From positions 96,114 to 160,113 of the forward strand of contig JAHBVJ010000020.1 of NCBI GenBank assembly GCA_019637615.1: DNA of 64,000 nucleotides, given 5' to 3'. Under the pieces are notes generated by a model. It was not told where the DNA came from and did not search any database. It saw nothing but the letters and a program-made list of their open reading frames with translations. This document shows positions 1-7,792 of the stretch, piece by piece. Made by a program: the position numbers and the translations under genes. Positions within the stretch are counted from its first letter, which is position 1, and the number at the start of each line of letters is the position of its first letter. The DNA is from Anaerolineae bacterium. Lineage in GTDB: Bacteria > Chloroflexota > Anaerolineae > Aggregatilineales > UBA2796.

Positions 1-377
1 TTAAGGGTGCGGTGATCGCTAAGGCCAATGCTACTAAGGATGCCGTTGATACTGTTGTCTTCACGCTGGCTCTCGTCTCCGGTGGTTCGCCCATCGACCT
101 GAAGGCAGCCGCTGCTGACCGCAAAGTAATCATCGGCTACCGTGACGGTGCTGTCATAGAGAACAATCTGGATTGGACAGTTACATTCATCGGTAAGAAC
201 AATGGCGACGCGCTGCTGGAAAATGGTGAACTGGCTGAAATTACCGTCACCATACCCACTGGCAAGTTGGTGGAAAATCAGAACTTCACGCTCGAAGTGA
301 AGCCACCCACAGGTGCAGTGCTCATCGTGACCCGCACTACACCACCTGCCATCGCCGCCGTGATGGAACTCAACTAA
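1..377 (+). CDS. arlB: Archaellin (archaeal-type flagellin), C-terminal part
   Basis: The reading frame is open to the left edge, so the N-terminal class III signal peptide and assembly helix lie outside the window. The first complete in-frame start, a GTG at 12, is internal and should not be taken as the gene start. The visible part contains the archaellin hallmark region: a short stretch KGAVIAKANAT followed by a hydrophobic strand (DTVVFTLALVSGG), then YRD and repeated beta-strand patterns up to a terminal VMELN. In archaea this protein polymerises into the rotating archaellum filament. It is the first gene of a run ending with arlH-arlI-arlJ, which supports the call. It is separated from them by two strong hairpins. 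An archaellin-like pilin remains a less likely alternative. Confidence 0.8.
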   Translation, partial: KGAVIAKANATKDAVDTVVFTLALVSGGSPIDLKAAAADRKVIIGYRDGAVIENNLDWTVTFIGKNNGDALLENGELAEITVTIPTGKLVENQNFTLEVKPPTGAVLIVTRTTPPAIAAVMELN

Positions 378-415
378 CTTAGAAAGTCGCAAGCGTTATC
401 AACACGCCCAGCTAA

Positions 416-451
416 GTGATTAGGACTACCTTCCAAGGTACTCCTAATCAC
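416..451 (+). terminator. Long perfect hairpin downstream of archaellin gene
   Basis: The 17-base arm GTGATTAGGACTACCTT pairs with its complement after two loop bases; the only mismatch is one C-C. The hairpin starts 38 bases after the archaellin stop. There is no T-run behind it. I infer a 3' stabiliser or partial transcription block that would let archaellin mRNA exceed the mRNA for the motor genes downstream. Confidence 0.7.
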
Positions 452-548
452 AAACCTTGACAACGGAACGAATAGGCACGGCCAGCCTAACCAAGATAAT
501 AGCCCTGAATTTATCCAAGGTCTGATTGCTCAGTCTTTGAGCCGGGCG

Positions 549-590
549 GATTGCTCTACCCACTTGGCCGTGCCGGTAGAGCAATCTTTT
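549..590 (+). terminator. Rho-independent-like terminator or attenuator
   Basis: An 11-base perfect inverted repeat, GATTGCTCTAC (549-559) and GTAGAGCAATC (576-586), is followed directly by TTTT. It lies just before the ribosome binding site of the next gene. It looks like a canonical intrinsic terminator placed between the archaellin gene and the motor gene block, so it may set their relative expression. Confidence 0.7.
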
Positions 591-610
591 GCTCGCGAAA
601 GGCAGGCAGT

Positions 611-1597
611 ATGACCGACAATGAACAGCGGATAGCCGCCTTAGAAGAAGAAGTCAAAATTCTGAAGGCGCAGATCCAAACTACTCTACTCGAACTTCAG
701 GAATTCCTTCTCTCTAACGCGTTTCCGTCACTGAGAGCTAATCATTCTGCCGGGCCCAACCATGACGAGCAGGGACAGCCGAATGTTCGCCACGAACCGG
801 TACATGACTCGGCTCCACGCGCAGCGATGGCGACCGTTGCGGGACAAGAAATCGCTGGTGTCCAGCGCATCAGCATCAAGCCGCAGCCAGAAACCGCGCC
901 TCCTGCTCCAGCCGCTCCCTCCGTCAATCCCACTCCCGTCCCGGCGACGGAGCCACCACCCGTGCCCGTACAAGCCATGGCGACGGTTCAGCCTCCGGCG
1001 CAACCTACTGCTACGCCTGCCACGCAGCGGCTCGCCCCAGAAGAGACGCTTGTCCGCCGTCCCGATGGGCTGACGGATGACCGCGAACCGGATTGGGAGA
1101 AGCTTGAACAGTGGGTGATGCAAAAGATCGCTTCGTTGGGGACTTCCCACACGCGCGATCTGATCGAGCTTTACGCTGAAAAAGGCCGCTTCAGCGCGAC
1201 GGTACGTTCGACGCTGCTCGATGTGGTTAATCTGCATATCGCCCGCGAGAATGCGGCGGTTCAAAACCAGAGCCAACCGCAAGCTGCTGCCACCCCAATC
1301 GCTGATATTGTGGCGTCAGTGCCATCGTCTACGCAGTCGTTGAGCTACCAGCGCTATCCATTCATGAACGTTGAGCAGCCACCATTCGTGATTGACCCTT
1401 TGTCGTATGAGAACGACAGCCCAAGGATCGAGCCTGAATTCGCTGCCAATGAGGATGGGTTTGTCACTGGTGATGGTGTGCCAGACGATGAAGCGGAATT
1501 GCCCGAAGACAACCGAAACACGATTTTGCGGCTGATCGCAGGTATCTCGACATTTGGTTCTAGCCGCAAACCCAACCAAAAGGCATATCATGGATAA
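611..1597 (+). CDS. ArlC/D/E-like archaellum adaptor protein
   Basis: The ATG at 611 follows an AAAGGCAGG-type ribosome binding site; an upstream TTG at 551 lies inside the terminator hairpin and is rejected. The 328-residue protein begins with a heptad-patterned coiled coil (about residues 3-40: EQRIAALEEEVKILKAQIQ). A long Pro/Ala/Thr-rich linker follows, then a folded helical block at about residues 155-215 (LEQWVMQKIASLG, LIELYAEKGRFS, VRSTLLDVVNLH), and an acidic tail. The helical block resembles the FlaD/FlaE domain of euryarchaeal archaella. There these proteins form the cytosolic switch and link the motor to CheF and chemotaxis. No membrane segment is seen. Position directly before arlG fits. 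Assignment rests on short motif similarity and synteny. Confidence 0.6.
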   Translation: MTDNEQRIAALEEEVKILKAQIQTTLLELQEFLLSNAFPSLRANHSAGPNHDEQGQPNVRHEPVHDSAPRAAMATVAGQEIAGVQRISIKPQPETAPPAPAAPSVNPTPVPATEPPPVPVQAMATVQPPAQPTATPATQRLAPEETLVRRPDGLTDDREPDWEKLEQWVMQKIASLGTSHTRDLIELYAEKGRFSATVRSTLLDVVNLHIARENAAVQNQSQPQAAATPIADIVASVPSSTQSLSYQRYPFMNVEQPPFVIDPLSYENDSPRIEPEFAANEDGFVTGDGVPDDEAELPEDNRNTILRLIAGISTFGSSRKPNQKAYHG

Positions 1598-2099
1598 AGC
1601 AATTACCACTGCGCTGCTCATCGTGATCAGTATGGTGATGGCAATCTCTCTATTCAATGTTGCTTATCCTGCCATCACACAGGGTGGCAACGCCATCGCC
1701 AACATGGCAAACCGCTCCTCTGATCGGTTACGCAGCGAAATCCGCGTCATCCACGCCACCAGCGAACTGGACAGCACCGGTCACTGGACGGATACCAACG
1801 GCAATGGTCTGTTTGACGTGTTTATTTGGGTGAAGAATATCGGCTCGCTGACGGTTGACGCGATTGCGGACGTTGACCTTTTCTTCGGCCCAGAAGGCAA
1901 CTTCGCCCGTATTCGTAATCAGGTCGATGGGTCAGGCTTCCCGTACTGGACATCGCAGATCGAAAACGCGACCAGTTGGACGCCGACCGCGACACTGCGC
2001 ATCACCGTCCATTATCCAGCGCCTGTGGCGTCGGGGCGGTATTACGTGAACGTCACGCTGCCGAATGGTGTTGCCGACACCACCTTACTGAGTCTATAA
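1590..2099 (+). CDS. arlG: ArlG-like archaellum stator pseudopilin
   Basis: The gene starts with ATG at 1590, overlapping the previous stop by eight bases, and encodes 170 residues. An N-terminal hydrophobic helix (about residues 5-25) is followed by a polar helix and then a beta-sandwich with the pattern VFIWVKNIGSLTV...DVDLFFGP. This pattern (VKN-G, then a D-x-F strand) is the signature of FlaG/FlaF domains. In archaea ArlG forms a filament capped by ArlF and acts outside the membrane as the stationary part of the motor. The order adaptor-ArlG-ArlF-ArlH-ArlI-ArlJ is close to the archaeal one, with the two stator genes swapped. Which of the two stator proteins is F and which is G is inferred from weak similarity. 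Confidence 0.7.
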   Translation: MDKAITTALLIVISMVMAISLFNVAYPAITQGGNAIANMANRSSDRLRSEIRVIHATSELDSTGHWTDTNGNGLFDVFIWVKNIGSLTVDAIADVDLFFGPEGNFARIRNQVDGSGFPYWTSQIENATSWTPTATLRITVHYPAPVASGRYYVNVTLPNGVADTTLLSL

Positions 2100-2113
2100 C
2101 TGGCTAGGTTACC

Positions 2114-3286
2114 ATGGATTCCGTACTAAGCGGCTTCATCTTACTGTTCGTGCTGATTTTCGCGGTGTTCACGTTTTCGGGAGCCGTGCTGTCGGCGCAA
2201 ACCACGATGGTTGAGGGCTTCCAACAATTAAATGTACGCTCCGTAGCACAGCTTCGGACGGCGATCAAGCCATTGAACTTGCAGGTGCGGGATAGTGGTT
2301 CGACGCTATATCTCACTTACCGCAATGTCGGCACCTACACCATAGCCGACTTCGCCACGTGGGACGTTATTGTCGATTATCGCGACGCAACAGCGTTGCA
2401 GCCTTATCATGTGGAATGGTTAGCGTACACAACGACCACACCGCCCACGCAGAAATGGACGGTCAAGGGCATCTACCAGAACGCGGCACAAGAACAGGCA
2501 GAAAGCGTCGAACCAAAGATTTGGAATCCTGACGAAGAACTCGTGCTGCAAGCACACCTCTCCGCGCCAGTGGGGGTGGGCGAGATTGTTCACGCCGCCC
2601 TAGCCATCAGCGAGGGCGAACACGTCGCCTTAGTCGGGCACCGCAATACCCCTCCTCAGTTGATCGTGAATGCTGGCCTTGAACTGACGATTGGCACCAG
2701 CCGCCACATCGCTCAAGATCAATTACTCACCTCTGATTCTGACAATACCAGCGCTCAATTGACCTATACGCTCGTATCCGCTCCCACGCAAGGCGCGCTG
2801 ATCCGGGGTTTTGCGGGCGACAATGCGCTGACGGCAGGATCAACCTTCACGCAGCAGGATATTGACCAAGGCAACGTACTTTATACACACACGGGCAGCA
2901 GTGGCGATTCATTTACATTCACCGTCACCGATGGCGAAGATACGCTTGGCCCGTTCACGTTTGTAATCGCGGTCAATGCAGCGCCGTCACTGGTCACCAA
3001 CAACGGCTTGGATGTTGTTGCCGGGAGCGTGACGGCCTTCGCCGCCGCCCAATTAGAAACGATTGATGCTGACCAAGATCCAAGCCAGATTGCATACAGT
3101 ATTAACGTGCCGCCGCAACGTGGGACGCTAAATCTGGGCACCACCTTCACTCAGGCTGACATCAACAATGGTGCTCTCACCTATACGCACACAGGCACGG
3201 GCAGTGATAGTTTTACCTTCAGTATCACGGATGGCAAAACTAGCGCTGGTCCCTATACCTTTATCGTGCGTGTTACCGAGCCTTGA
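2114..3286 (+). CDS. arlF: ArlF-like stator protein with two Cadherin_3/CSPG repeats
   Basis: The 390-residue protein has an N-terminal membrane helix (about 5-28) and a FlaF-like beta domain (about 50-190) containing LTYRNVGTYTI and TWDVIVDY, which match the archaeal ArlF pattern. In archaea ArlF binds the S-layer and is about 130-170 residues long. Here two extra tandem repeats of about 85 residues follow (about 205-390). Each has the Cadherin_3/CSPG signature: LTYTL-SAPTQG-L, then TFTQQDIDQG-VLYTHTG, then DSFTFTVTDG. These are extracellular adhesion-type repeats. I infer that they anchor the stator to the bacterial cell wall or surface layer in place of an archaeal S-layer. The gene lies 14 bases after arlG and 18 before arlH. 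Confidence 0.7.
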   Translation: MDSVLSGFILLFVLIFAVFTFSGAVLSAQTTMVEGFQQLNVRSVAQLRTAIKPLNLQVRDSGSTLYLTYRNVGTYTIADFATWDVIVDYRDATALQPYHVEWLAYTTTTPPTQKWTVKGIYQNAAQEQAESVEPKIWNPDEELVLQAHLSAPVGVGEIVHAALAISEGEHVALVGHRNTPPQLIVNAGLELTIGTSRHIAQDQLLTSDSDNTSAQLTYTLVSAPTQGALIRGFAGDNALTAGSTFTQQDIDQGNVLYTHTGSSGDSFTFTVTDGEDTLGPFTFVIAVNAAPSLVTNNGLDVVAGSVTAFAAAQLETIDADQDPSQIAYSINVPPQRGTLNLGTTFTQADINNGALTYTHTGTGSDSFTFSITDGKTSAGPYTFIVRVTEP

Positions 3287-3304
3287 GCAGTAGGAATTAT
3301 CAAG

Positions 3305-4024
3305 ATGAGTAGCACAGACACTCCCACTCAGCGCACTGCCATTTCATCCGGCAACGTCGAACTCGACAGCAAGTTAGGTGGCGGCATTCCGGTGGGTTCG
3401 CTGGTCATGATTGAGGGCAATTCTGGCACGGGCAAATCGGTGCTAACACAGCAGCTCATCAAAGGATCATTGCAAACTGGCTTCCGCGTGACGTTGTTCA
3501 CGACCGAGAACACGCCGAAAAGTCTTGTCAAACAGATGCAGAGCATCGACCTCGATATTCTGGACTTTCTGCTGCTTGGCAAGTGCAAGGTATACCCGAT
3601 CGAGCTTTCTCAGCTTAAGCACAGCGCGGCCAATGAGCTGCTAAGGGCGATCACTTCGCTGCCGATCACCAAAGATCAGCAGTCAATTCTTGTCCTAGAT
3701 TCGATTACCTCGCTCGTCACACAGGGCAGCAATAGTCAAGTCGTACATTTCTTCGAGGAATGCAAGCGGCTGTGTTCAACGGGCATGACGATCATGCTTA
3801 CGCTGCATTCGAGCGCGCTCAACAACGAGCTTATCAACCCCCTGCGCGCCATGTGTGATGCCCACTTGCGCTTGAATTCCGCACAAGACGGACAGCGGCT
3901 CGTCAAGACGTTGGAAGTCGCGAAGGTGCGCGGGGCTGCCAGCGTGACGGGCGCTATCGTCGGTTTCGAGGTTGAACCGGGCTGGGGCGTCCGCGTCATC
4001 CCGATCAGCAAGGCAAGAGGTTAA
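3305..4024 (+). CDS. arlH: ArlH, RecA-like archaellum ATPase
   Basis: This 239-residue protein is a KaiC/RecA-fold ATPase. It shows a Walker A motif GNSGTGKS (residues 38-45), a TTEN strand after the first helices, and a Walker B strand SILVLDS (about 127-133) followed by ITSLV. Length and motif spacing match archaeal ArlH, which sits under the ArlI hexamer, binds ArlI and regulates assembly and rotation. The start is ATG with AGGAATTATCAAG upstream. It is immediately followed by arlI (three-base gap), the invariant HIJ order of archaella and a feature not shared with bacterial type IV pili. This makes the archaellum reading of the cluster strong. Confidence 0.88.
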   Translation: MSSTDTPTQRTAISSGNVELDSKLGGGIPVGSLVMIEGNSGTGKSVLTQQLIKGSLQTGFRVTLFTTENTPKSLVKQMQSIDLDILDFLLLGKCKVYPIELSQLKHSAANELLRAITSLPITKDQQSILVLDSITSLVTQGSNSQVVHFFEECKRLCSTGMTIMLTLHSSALNNELINPLRAMCDAHLRLNSAQDGQRLVKTLEVAKVRGAASVTGAIVGFEVEPGWGVRVIPISKARG

Positions 4025-4027
4025 CGC

Positions 4028-5743
4028 ATGGCACAGACCATCCTGCCTTTTACCCCTTGCGAGCCACGCGGCGCGGAGTTCTTGGCCTCGCTGCCAGAAG
4101 TGCTACAAAAGGCGTGTGAGAACACCCCATTTTTGGCGGCTTATGTGGAGCGCTTGCCCATCGACACGCTAGGCGTTCCGGATTTTTATCAGAAACCGCC
4201 GCGCAGCCTTGCCAATGCAGAGTATAAAAATCTGATTTACCCGATCAGAGACGGCCTGTTCGTGCATATCTACCCGGAAAAATCGGGCGCGCGCGAACAT
4301 TACATCCCGATTGAACCGACCAGCGTGTTTGACATCGACCACCTGATGCCGCAGGTGGAAGAAAGCTTGATCCAGTATGCCGAAGAAATCGGGCAGTTAG
4401 AAAATAAAGAGGAAAAAACTCAACTCCTCCTCAAGCTGGTGAATGAAGTCTGCGTGACCAAAGCCGAGATGCTCAAGATGAGCGCGAATGGCAATGGAAA
4501 ATCCAACGGCAAAGCCAAGATCAACAAGATCGTCGTCACCCGCCCCGAACTGGAAGCGGTGCGCTACCGTGTGCTGCGGGATAAAGTCGGCTTGGGCGTG
4601 CTGCAACCACTGTTGCTCGATCCCTACATTGAAGACATCAGTTGCAGCGGCGTCGGGCACATCTTCATCGAGCACAAAGTCTTCAAGAGTCTAGAATCGA
4701 CCGTGACTTTTGCCGACCACGATGATGTCGATAACTTCGTCGTGTGGCTCGGTGAATGGATCAAGAGTCCCGTCACTGTGCGCAACCCACTGGTAGACGC
4801 TGTGCTGCCCGATGGATCGCGTATCAACATCGTTTACGGGCGTGAGATTTCCAAGCGTGGTAGCAACTTCACCATTCGTAAGTTTTCCGGCACGCCGACC
4901 AGCGTTCTAGAACTGGTCGAATTTGGCAGCCTCGATTACACCATCGCCGCGTATCTGTCGCTGATGCTTGAGGCAGGCATGAACTGTTTCGTGGTCGGCG
5001 CGACGGCTTCCGGCAAGACCACGCTGCTGAACGCGATCACCACCTTCATCCGCCCTGATGCCAAGATCATTACCATCGAGGACACGCCGGAAGTGCAAGT
5101 TCCGCACGCCAACTGGCTGCAAGAATCGACGCGCAGCAGCGGCGGCGGCAACAACAAGGGCAGCGATGTCGGCATGTTCGAACTGCTCAGAGCTGCCCTC
5201 CGTCAGCGTCCCGAAATGATCATCGTCGGTGAGATCCGTAGCGTGGAAGCCGTCGTCGCGTTTCAGGCCATGCAAACGGGACACGGTGTGATGTCCACCT
5301 TCCACGCCGCCTCGGTAGAAAAGCTGATTCAGCGTCTGACGGGCGATCCTATCAACATCCCGAAAACCTATATCGACAACCTCAATCTCGCCATCATTCA
5401 ATCCGCCGTGCGACTGGCGGACGGCAAATCGGCACGCCGCGTGATGAGCGTGAACGAAATCATTGGCTATGACCCGGTGACCGAATCCTTCTCCTATCTG
5501 GAAGCGTTTCGCTGGAATCCTACGACGGACAAGTTTGAGTTCCCCGGTTACATGAACAGCTATTTACTAGAGCAAATCATCGCGCAAAAACGCGGCATTC
5601 CGCCGCACCGCCGCAAGGAAGTCTACGACGAGGTCAAGCGCCGCGCCAAGATCCTTGAGAAGCTGCACAAAGAAAAGGGAGTAACGGATTTCCATGAACT
5701 CTTCAGTATCCTTGCCGAAGCCCGCCGTCAAAAGCTCCTCTAA
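4028..5743 (+). CDS. arlI: ArlI, archaellum assembly and rotation ATPase
   Basis: The 571-residue protein belongs to the GspE/VirB11 secretion ATPase family. The C-terminal half has Walker A GATASGKTT (residues 324-332), an Asp-box region IITIEDTPE (about 347-355), Walker B PEMIIVGEIR (395-404) and the His box GHGVMSTFHA (418-427). The N-terminal half (to about 300) carries the family N-domain, with a Lys/Asn-rich insert around 150-170. In archaea ArlI powers both filament assembly and rotation on the platform ArlJ. Its C-terminal coding region overlaps arlJ by 50 bases. Length is close to archaeal ArlI (about 510-550). Confidence 0.9.
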   Translation: MAQTILPFTPCEPRGAEFLASLPEVLQKACENTPFLAAYVERLPIDTLGVPDFYQKPPRSLANAEYKNLIYPIRDGLFVHIYPEKSGAREHYIPIEPTSVFDIDHLMPQVEESLIQYAEEIGQLENKEEKTQLLLKLVNEVCVTKAEMLKMSANGNGKSNGKAKINKIVVTRPELEAVRYRVLRDKVGLGVLQPLLLDPYIEDISCSGVGHIFIEHKVFKSLESTVTFADHDDVDNFVVWLGEWIKSPVTVRNPLVDAVLPDGSRINIVYGREISKRGSNFTIRKFSGTPTSVLELVEFGSLDYTIAAYLSLMLEAGMNCFVVGATASGKTTLLNAITTFIRPDAKIITIEDTPEVQVPHANWLQESTRSSGGGNNKGSDVGMFELLRAALRQRPEMIIVGEIRSVEAVVAFQAMQTGHGVMSTFHAASVEKLIQRLTGDPINIPKTYIDNLNLAIIQSAVRLADGKSARRVMSVNEIIGYDPVTESFSYLEAFRWNPTTDKFEFPGYMNSYLLEQIIAQKRGIPPHRRKEVYDEVKRRAKILEKLHKEKGVTDFHELFSILAEARRQKLL

Positions 5744-7199
5744 GATCGATAAGGTCGTTTTTAAGCCGATCTCGGCGTTTGACCTGTACTATCAGCTCAC
5801 GTACATGTCAGCGATGGCGGCGTCGGGCATCTCGCGCGCGAAGATTTTCTCCTTGGCTGGCGAGTCGGATGCACTGGCGGCGACGTATTTTGTGGCGATC
5901 AACACGCTGGTCGATGAGATGCGCTATGAGTATCCCGAAGCCTGCCGCAAGATCGGCATCAAGGCCAAGTCGGAAAACATGAAAAGCTTCTTGCTGCGCC
6001 TTTCCGACGCGCTGCGTTCCGGTGAACCGCTGGCGGAATATCTGGCGCGCGAGGCCGAAGTGCAGGGCACGGAATACCAGAATCAATACGAGCGCGATTT
6101 GGAAGGCATGAAGCAGTGGACGAACGCGTTTTCCTCGATCCTGATTTCGACCGTGCTGATCGTGATCATCCAGATGATTTCTTCCATGATCTACTCGATG
6201 CAAACGGGCATGATGAGCGGCTTGGTGGCAACCGCCGCGCTGATGGCCTGTTTCGGCGCGTGGATCATTTACCGTTCCGCCCCGAAGGAAGTCATGACCG
6301 TCAAGGGTTCCGAAGGCTCATCCGAACAGCGCCACGCCCTACGCTTGCTGCGGCTGCTGCTGCCCTTGTCGCTGCTGGTCGGTGCGGCGATGGCGCTACT
6401 GGGGATGCCGATGGGGATTGTGCTGATCATCGTGGGCGGCATCGTCGCACCAATTGGCTACATCAGCCAGAGCAGCGACAAAAAGGTCGTCAAGAAGGAC
6501 GTGGAATTCAGCACCTTTCTGCGCTCATTGGGCGGTATGGCCTCGTCCAGCGGCACGACGGTCAAACAAGCGCTCACACGCATCGACCTCAGCTCGTTCC
6601 CCGCGATGGAACCCGACATCACACGGTTGTCTACACGATTGCAAGCCCTCGTCGATCCCACCATCTGCTGGCACAAATTCGGGCTGGAGACGGGCAGCAA
6701 GCTGATCAGTCAAGTCGTAGACATTTTCTACGGCGGCGTCAAGATCGGCGGCGACCCTGAGCGCGTCGGCTATCTGTGTTCGCTGTTCACCGCCAAAACG
6801 TCGCAATTGCGCGCCAAGCGGCGGTTAGCGTCCGGCACCTTCACGGGCTTGACGCTCGTCATGCAAGCCGTCGTGTCGGGCTTGATGCTGTTCGTGCTCT
6901 CGATCATCGTCAACTTCACCGAAATGGTGAAAAGCGTGATGCCGAGCAACAGCGCCGAACTCGCCGCGCAAAACATCCAGATCGGGATGGGGCAGTTTTC
7001 CGCCAGTGACCTGCAATTTCTGACGATCATCACGGTGCTGATGATCATCGTGATTTCCATCGTCACCGCCGCGTCCGTGATCATCTGCGACGGCGGCTAC
7101 AAACCGAAATTCTTCTTGTTTCTTGCCTTCACATGCTTCATCTCCGGCATCTGCTTCTTGGTCGTGCCGGGAATGGTGGCTGGCATCTTGACGTCTTAA
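5694..7199 (+). CDS. arlJ: ArlJ, archaellum membrane platform protein
   Basis: This 501-residue polytopic protein has the TadC/GspF-like layout of ArlJ: a cytoplasmic helical domain (about 25-140), a hydrophobic pair (about 148-200), a second hydrophobic pair (about 220-260), another cytoplasmic helical domain (about 270-385), and three further membrane helices to the C-terminus. The start at ATG 5694 lies inside arlI; the purine-rich AAAAGGGAG is 15 bases upstream, so translational coupling is likely. ArlJ is the inner-membrane core on which ArlI works. The second domain contains SSGTTVKQALTRI, similar to the platform motif of GspF-like proteins. Confidence 0.88.
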   Translation: MNSSVSLPKPAVKSSSKIDKVVFKPISAFDLYYQLTYMSAMAASGISRAKIFSLAGESDALAATYFVAINTLVDEMRYEYPEACRKIGIKAKSENMKSFLLRLSDALRSGEPLAEYLAREAEVQGTEYQNQYERDLEGMKQWTNAFSSILISTVLIVIIQMISSMIYSMQTGMMSGLVATAALMACFGAWIIYRSAPKEVMTVKGSEGSSEQRHALRLLRLLLPLSLLVGAAMALLGMPMGIVLIIVGGIVAPIGYISQSSDKKVVKKDVEFSTFLRSLGGMASSSGTTVKQALTRIDLSSFPAMEPDITRLSTRLQALVDPTICWHKFGLETGSKLISQVVDIFYGGVKIGGDPERVGYLCSLFTAKTSQLRAKRRLASGTFTGLTLVMQAVVSGLMLFVLSIIVNFTEMVKSVMPSNSAELAAQNIQIGMGQFSASDLQFLTIITVLMIIVISIVTAASVIICDGGYKPKFFLFLAFTCFISGICFLVVPGMVAGILTS

Positions 7200-7218
7200 C
7201 AGGACAGAGGCAGGCATC

Positions 7219-7764
7219 ATGTCATTACTCGACACGCTGTTCCAACAGCAAGCCTTCGTGATCAGTCTGATGGTGGTGGCGTTCCTGATCGTGAGCGCGT
7301 TCGCCGTTCTTGTCGGTGCCTCGGTTGTACAGTGGCGGCGGCAGCATCCAGCCAAGAAGCGCAGCAAGACTAAGCTTGCCCGCCAGCATGAAGAAGAATC
7401 CGCAGTGCCTGACGCCGCCGAACAGGTCGTCACCGCCAACGCGGCAGCCGCTGTAACCGCCGCGTCTGCCGGTGGACAAACCGCCACAGCCACCACCCAG
7501 ACGGCAGCTCCAGCGGCACTCGTCCCGCCCGCCATCGTGCAAGCCGCCCTGACGCCAGCCGGAAGCGCCCCTGCCAAAGGTGGCGCGGTCGAAAAGGTCA
7601 GCGGCATCAACGACATCCTCGCCAGCGTCTTCACGGATGACAAGGCCGAACATCGCAAAACCCTGTTGCAGGGTGTCGATAAAGTCGGCGTCAACGATCT
7701 CCTCTCTCTAGCCGCCAAAATTCGCGATGGTCTTATTACGCAGAAAACGGCGAAACCAGAGTAA
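7219..7764 (+). CDS. One-helix membrane protein in the archaellum operon
   Basis: The 181-residue product is not recognised. It has one N-terminal membrane helix (about residues 12-38), a basic stretch (PAKKRSKTKLAR), an Ala/Thr-rich linker (about 60-120) and a helical C-terminal block (about 125-178) with GINDILASVF and VGVNDLLSLAAKIRDG. By topology most of it should be cytosolic. In crenarchaeal archaella the extra protein ArlX has one membrane helix and a cytosolic part that rings the motor, so a functional analogue is possible; no sequence similarity is claimed. Spacing of 19 bases to arlJ and 28 to the peptidase gene supports a role in the same apparatus. Confidence 0.6.
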   Translation: MSLLDTLFQQQAFVISLMVVAFLIVSAFAVLVGASVVQWRRQHPAKKRSKTKLARQHEEESAVPDAAEQVVTANAAAAVTAASAGGQTATATTQTAAPAALVPPAIVQAALTPAGSAPAKGGAVEKVSGINDILASVFTDDKAEHRKTLLQGVDKVGVNDLLSLAAKIRDGLITQKTAKPE

Positions 7765-7792
7765 AGTTATACAAGTGGAGTAAACCTATCCT

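Noticed and set aside
457..500. TTGACA (457-462) with GATAAT (495-500) as a promoter for the motor genes
   Set aside because: The spacing of 32 bases is far from 17, so it is not a sigma-70 promoter as it stands.
728..1282. 184-codon minus-strand frame
   Set aside because: Antisense to the adaptor gene's Pro/Ala-rich linker; Arg/Gly-rich shadow with no motif.
4907..5401. 164-codon minus-strand frame opposite arlI
   Set aside because: Entirely inside the well-supported arlI gene on the other strand. The composition (Asp/His/Arg-rich) is that of an antisense shadow, and there is no ribosome binding site.
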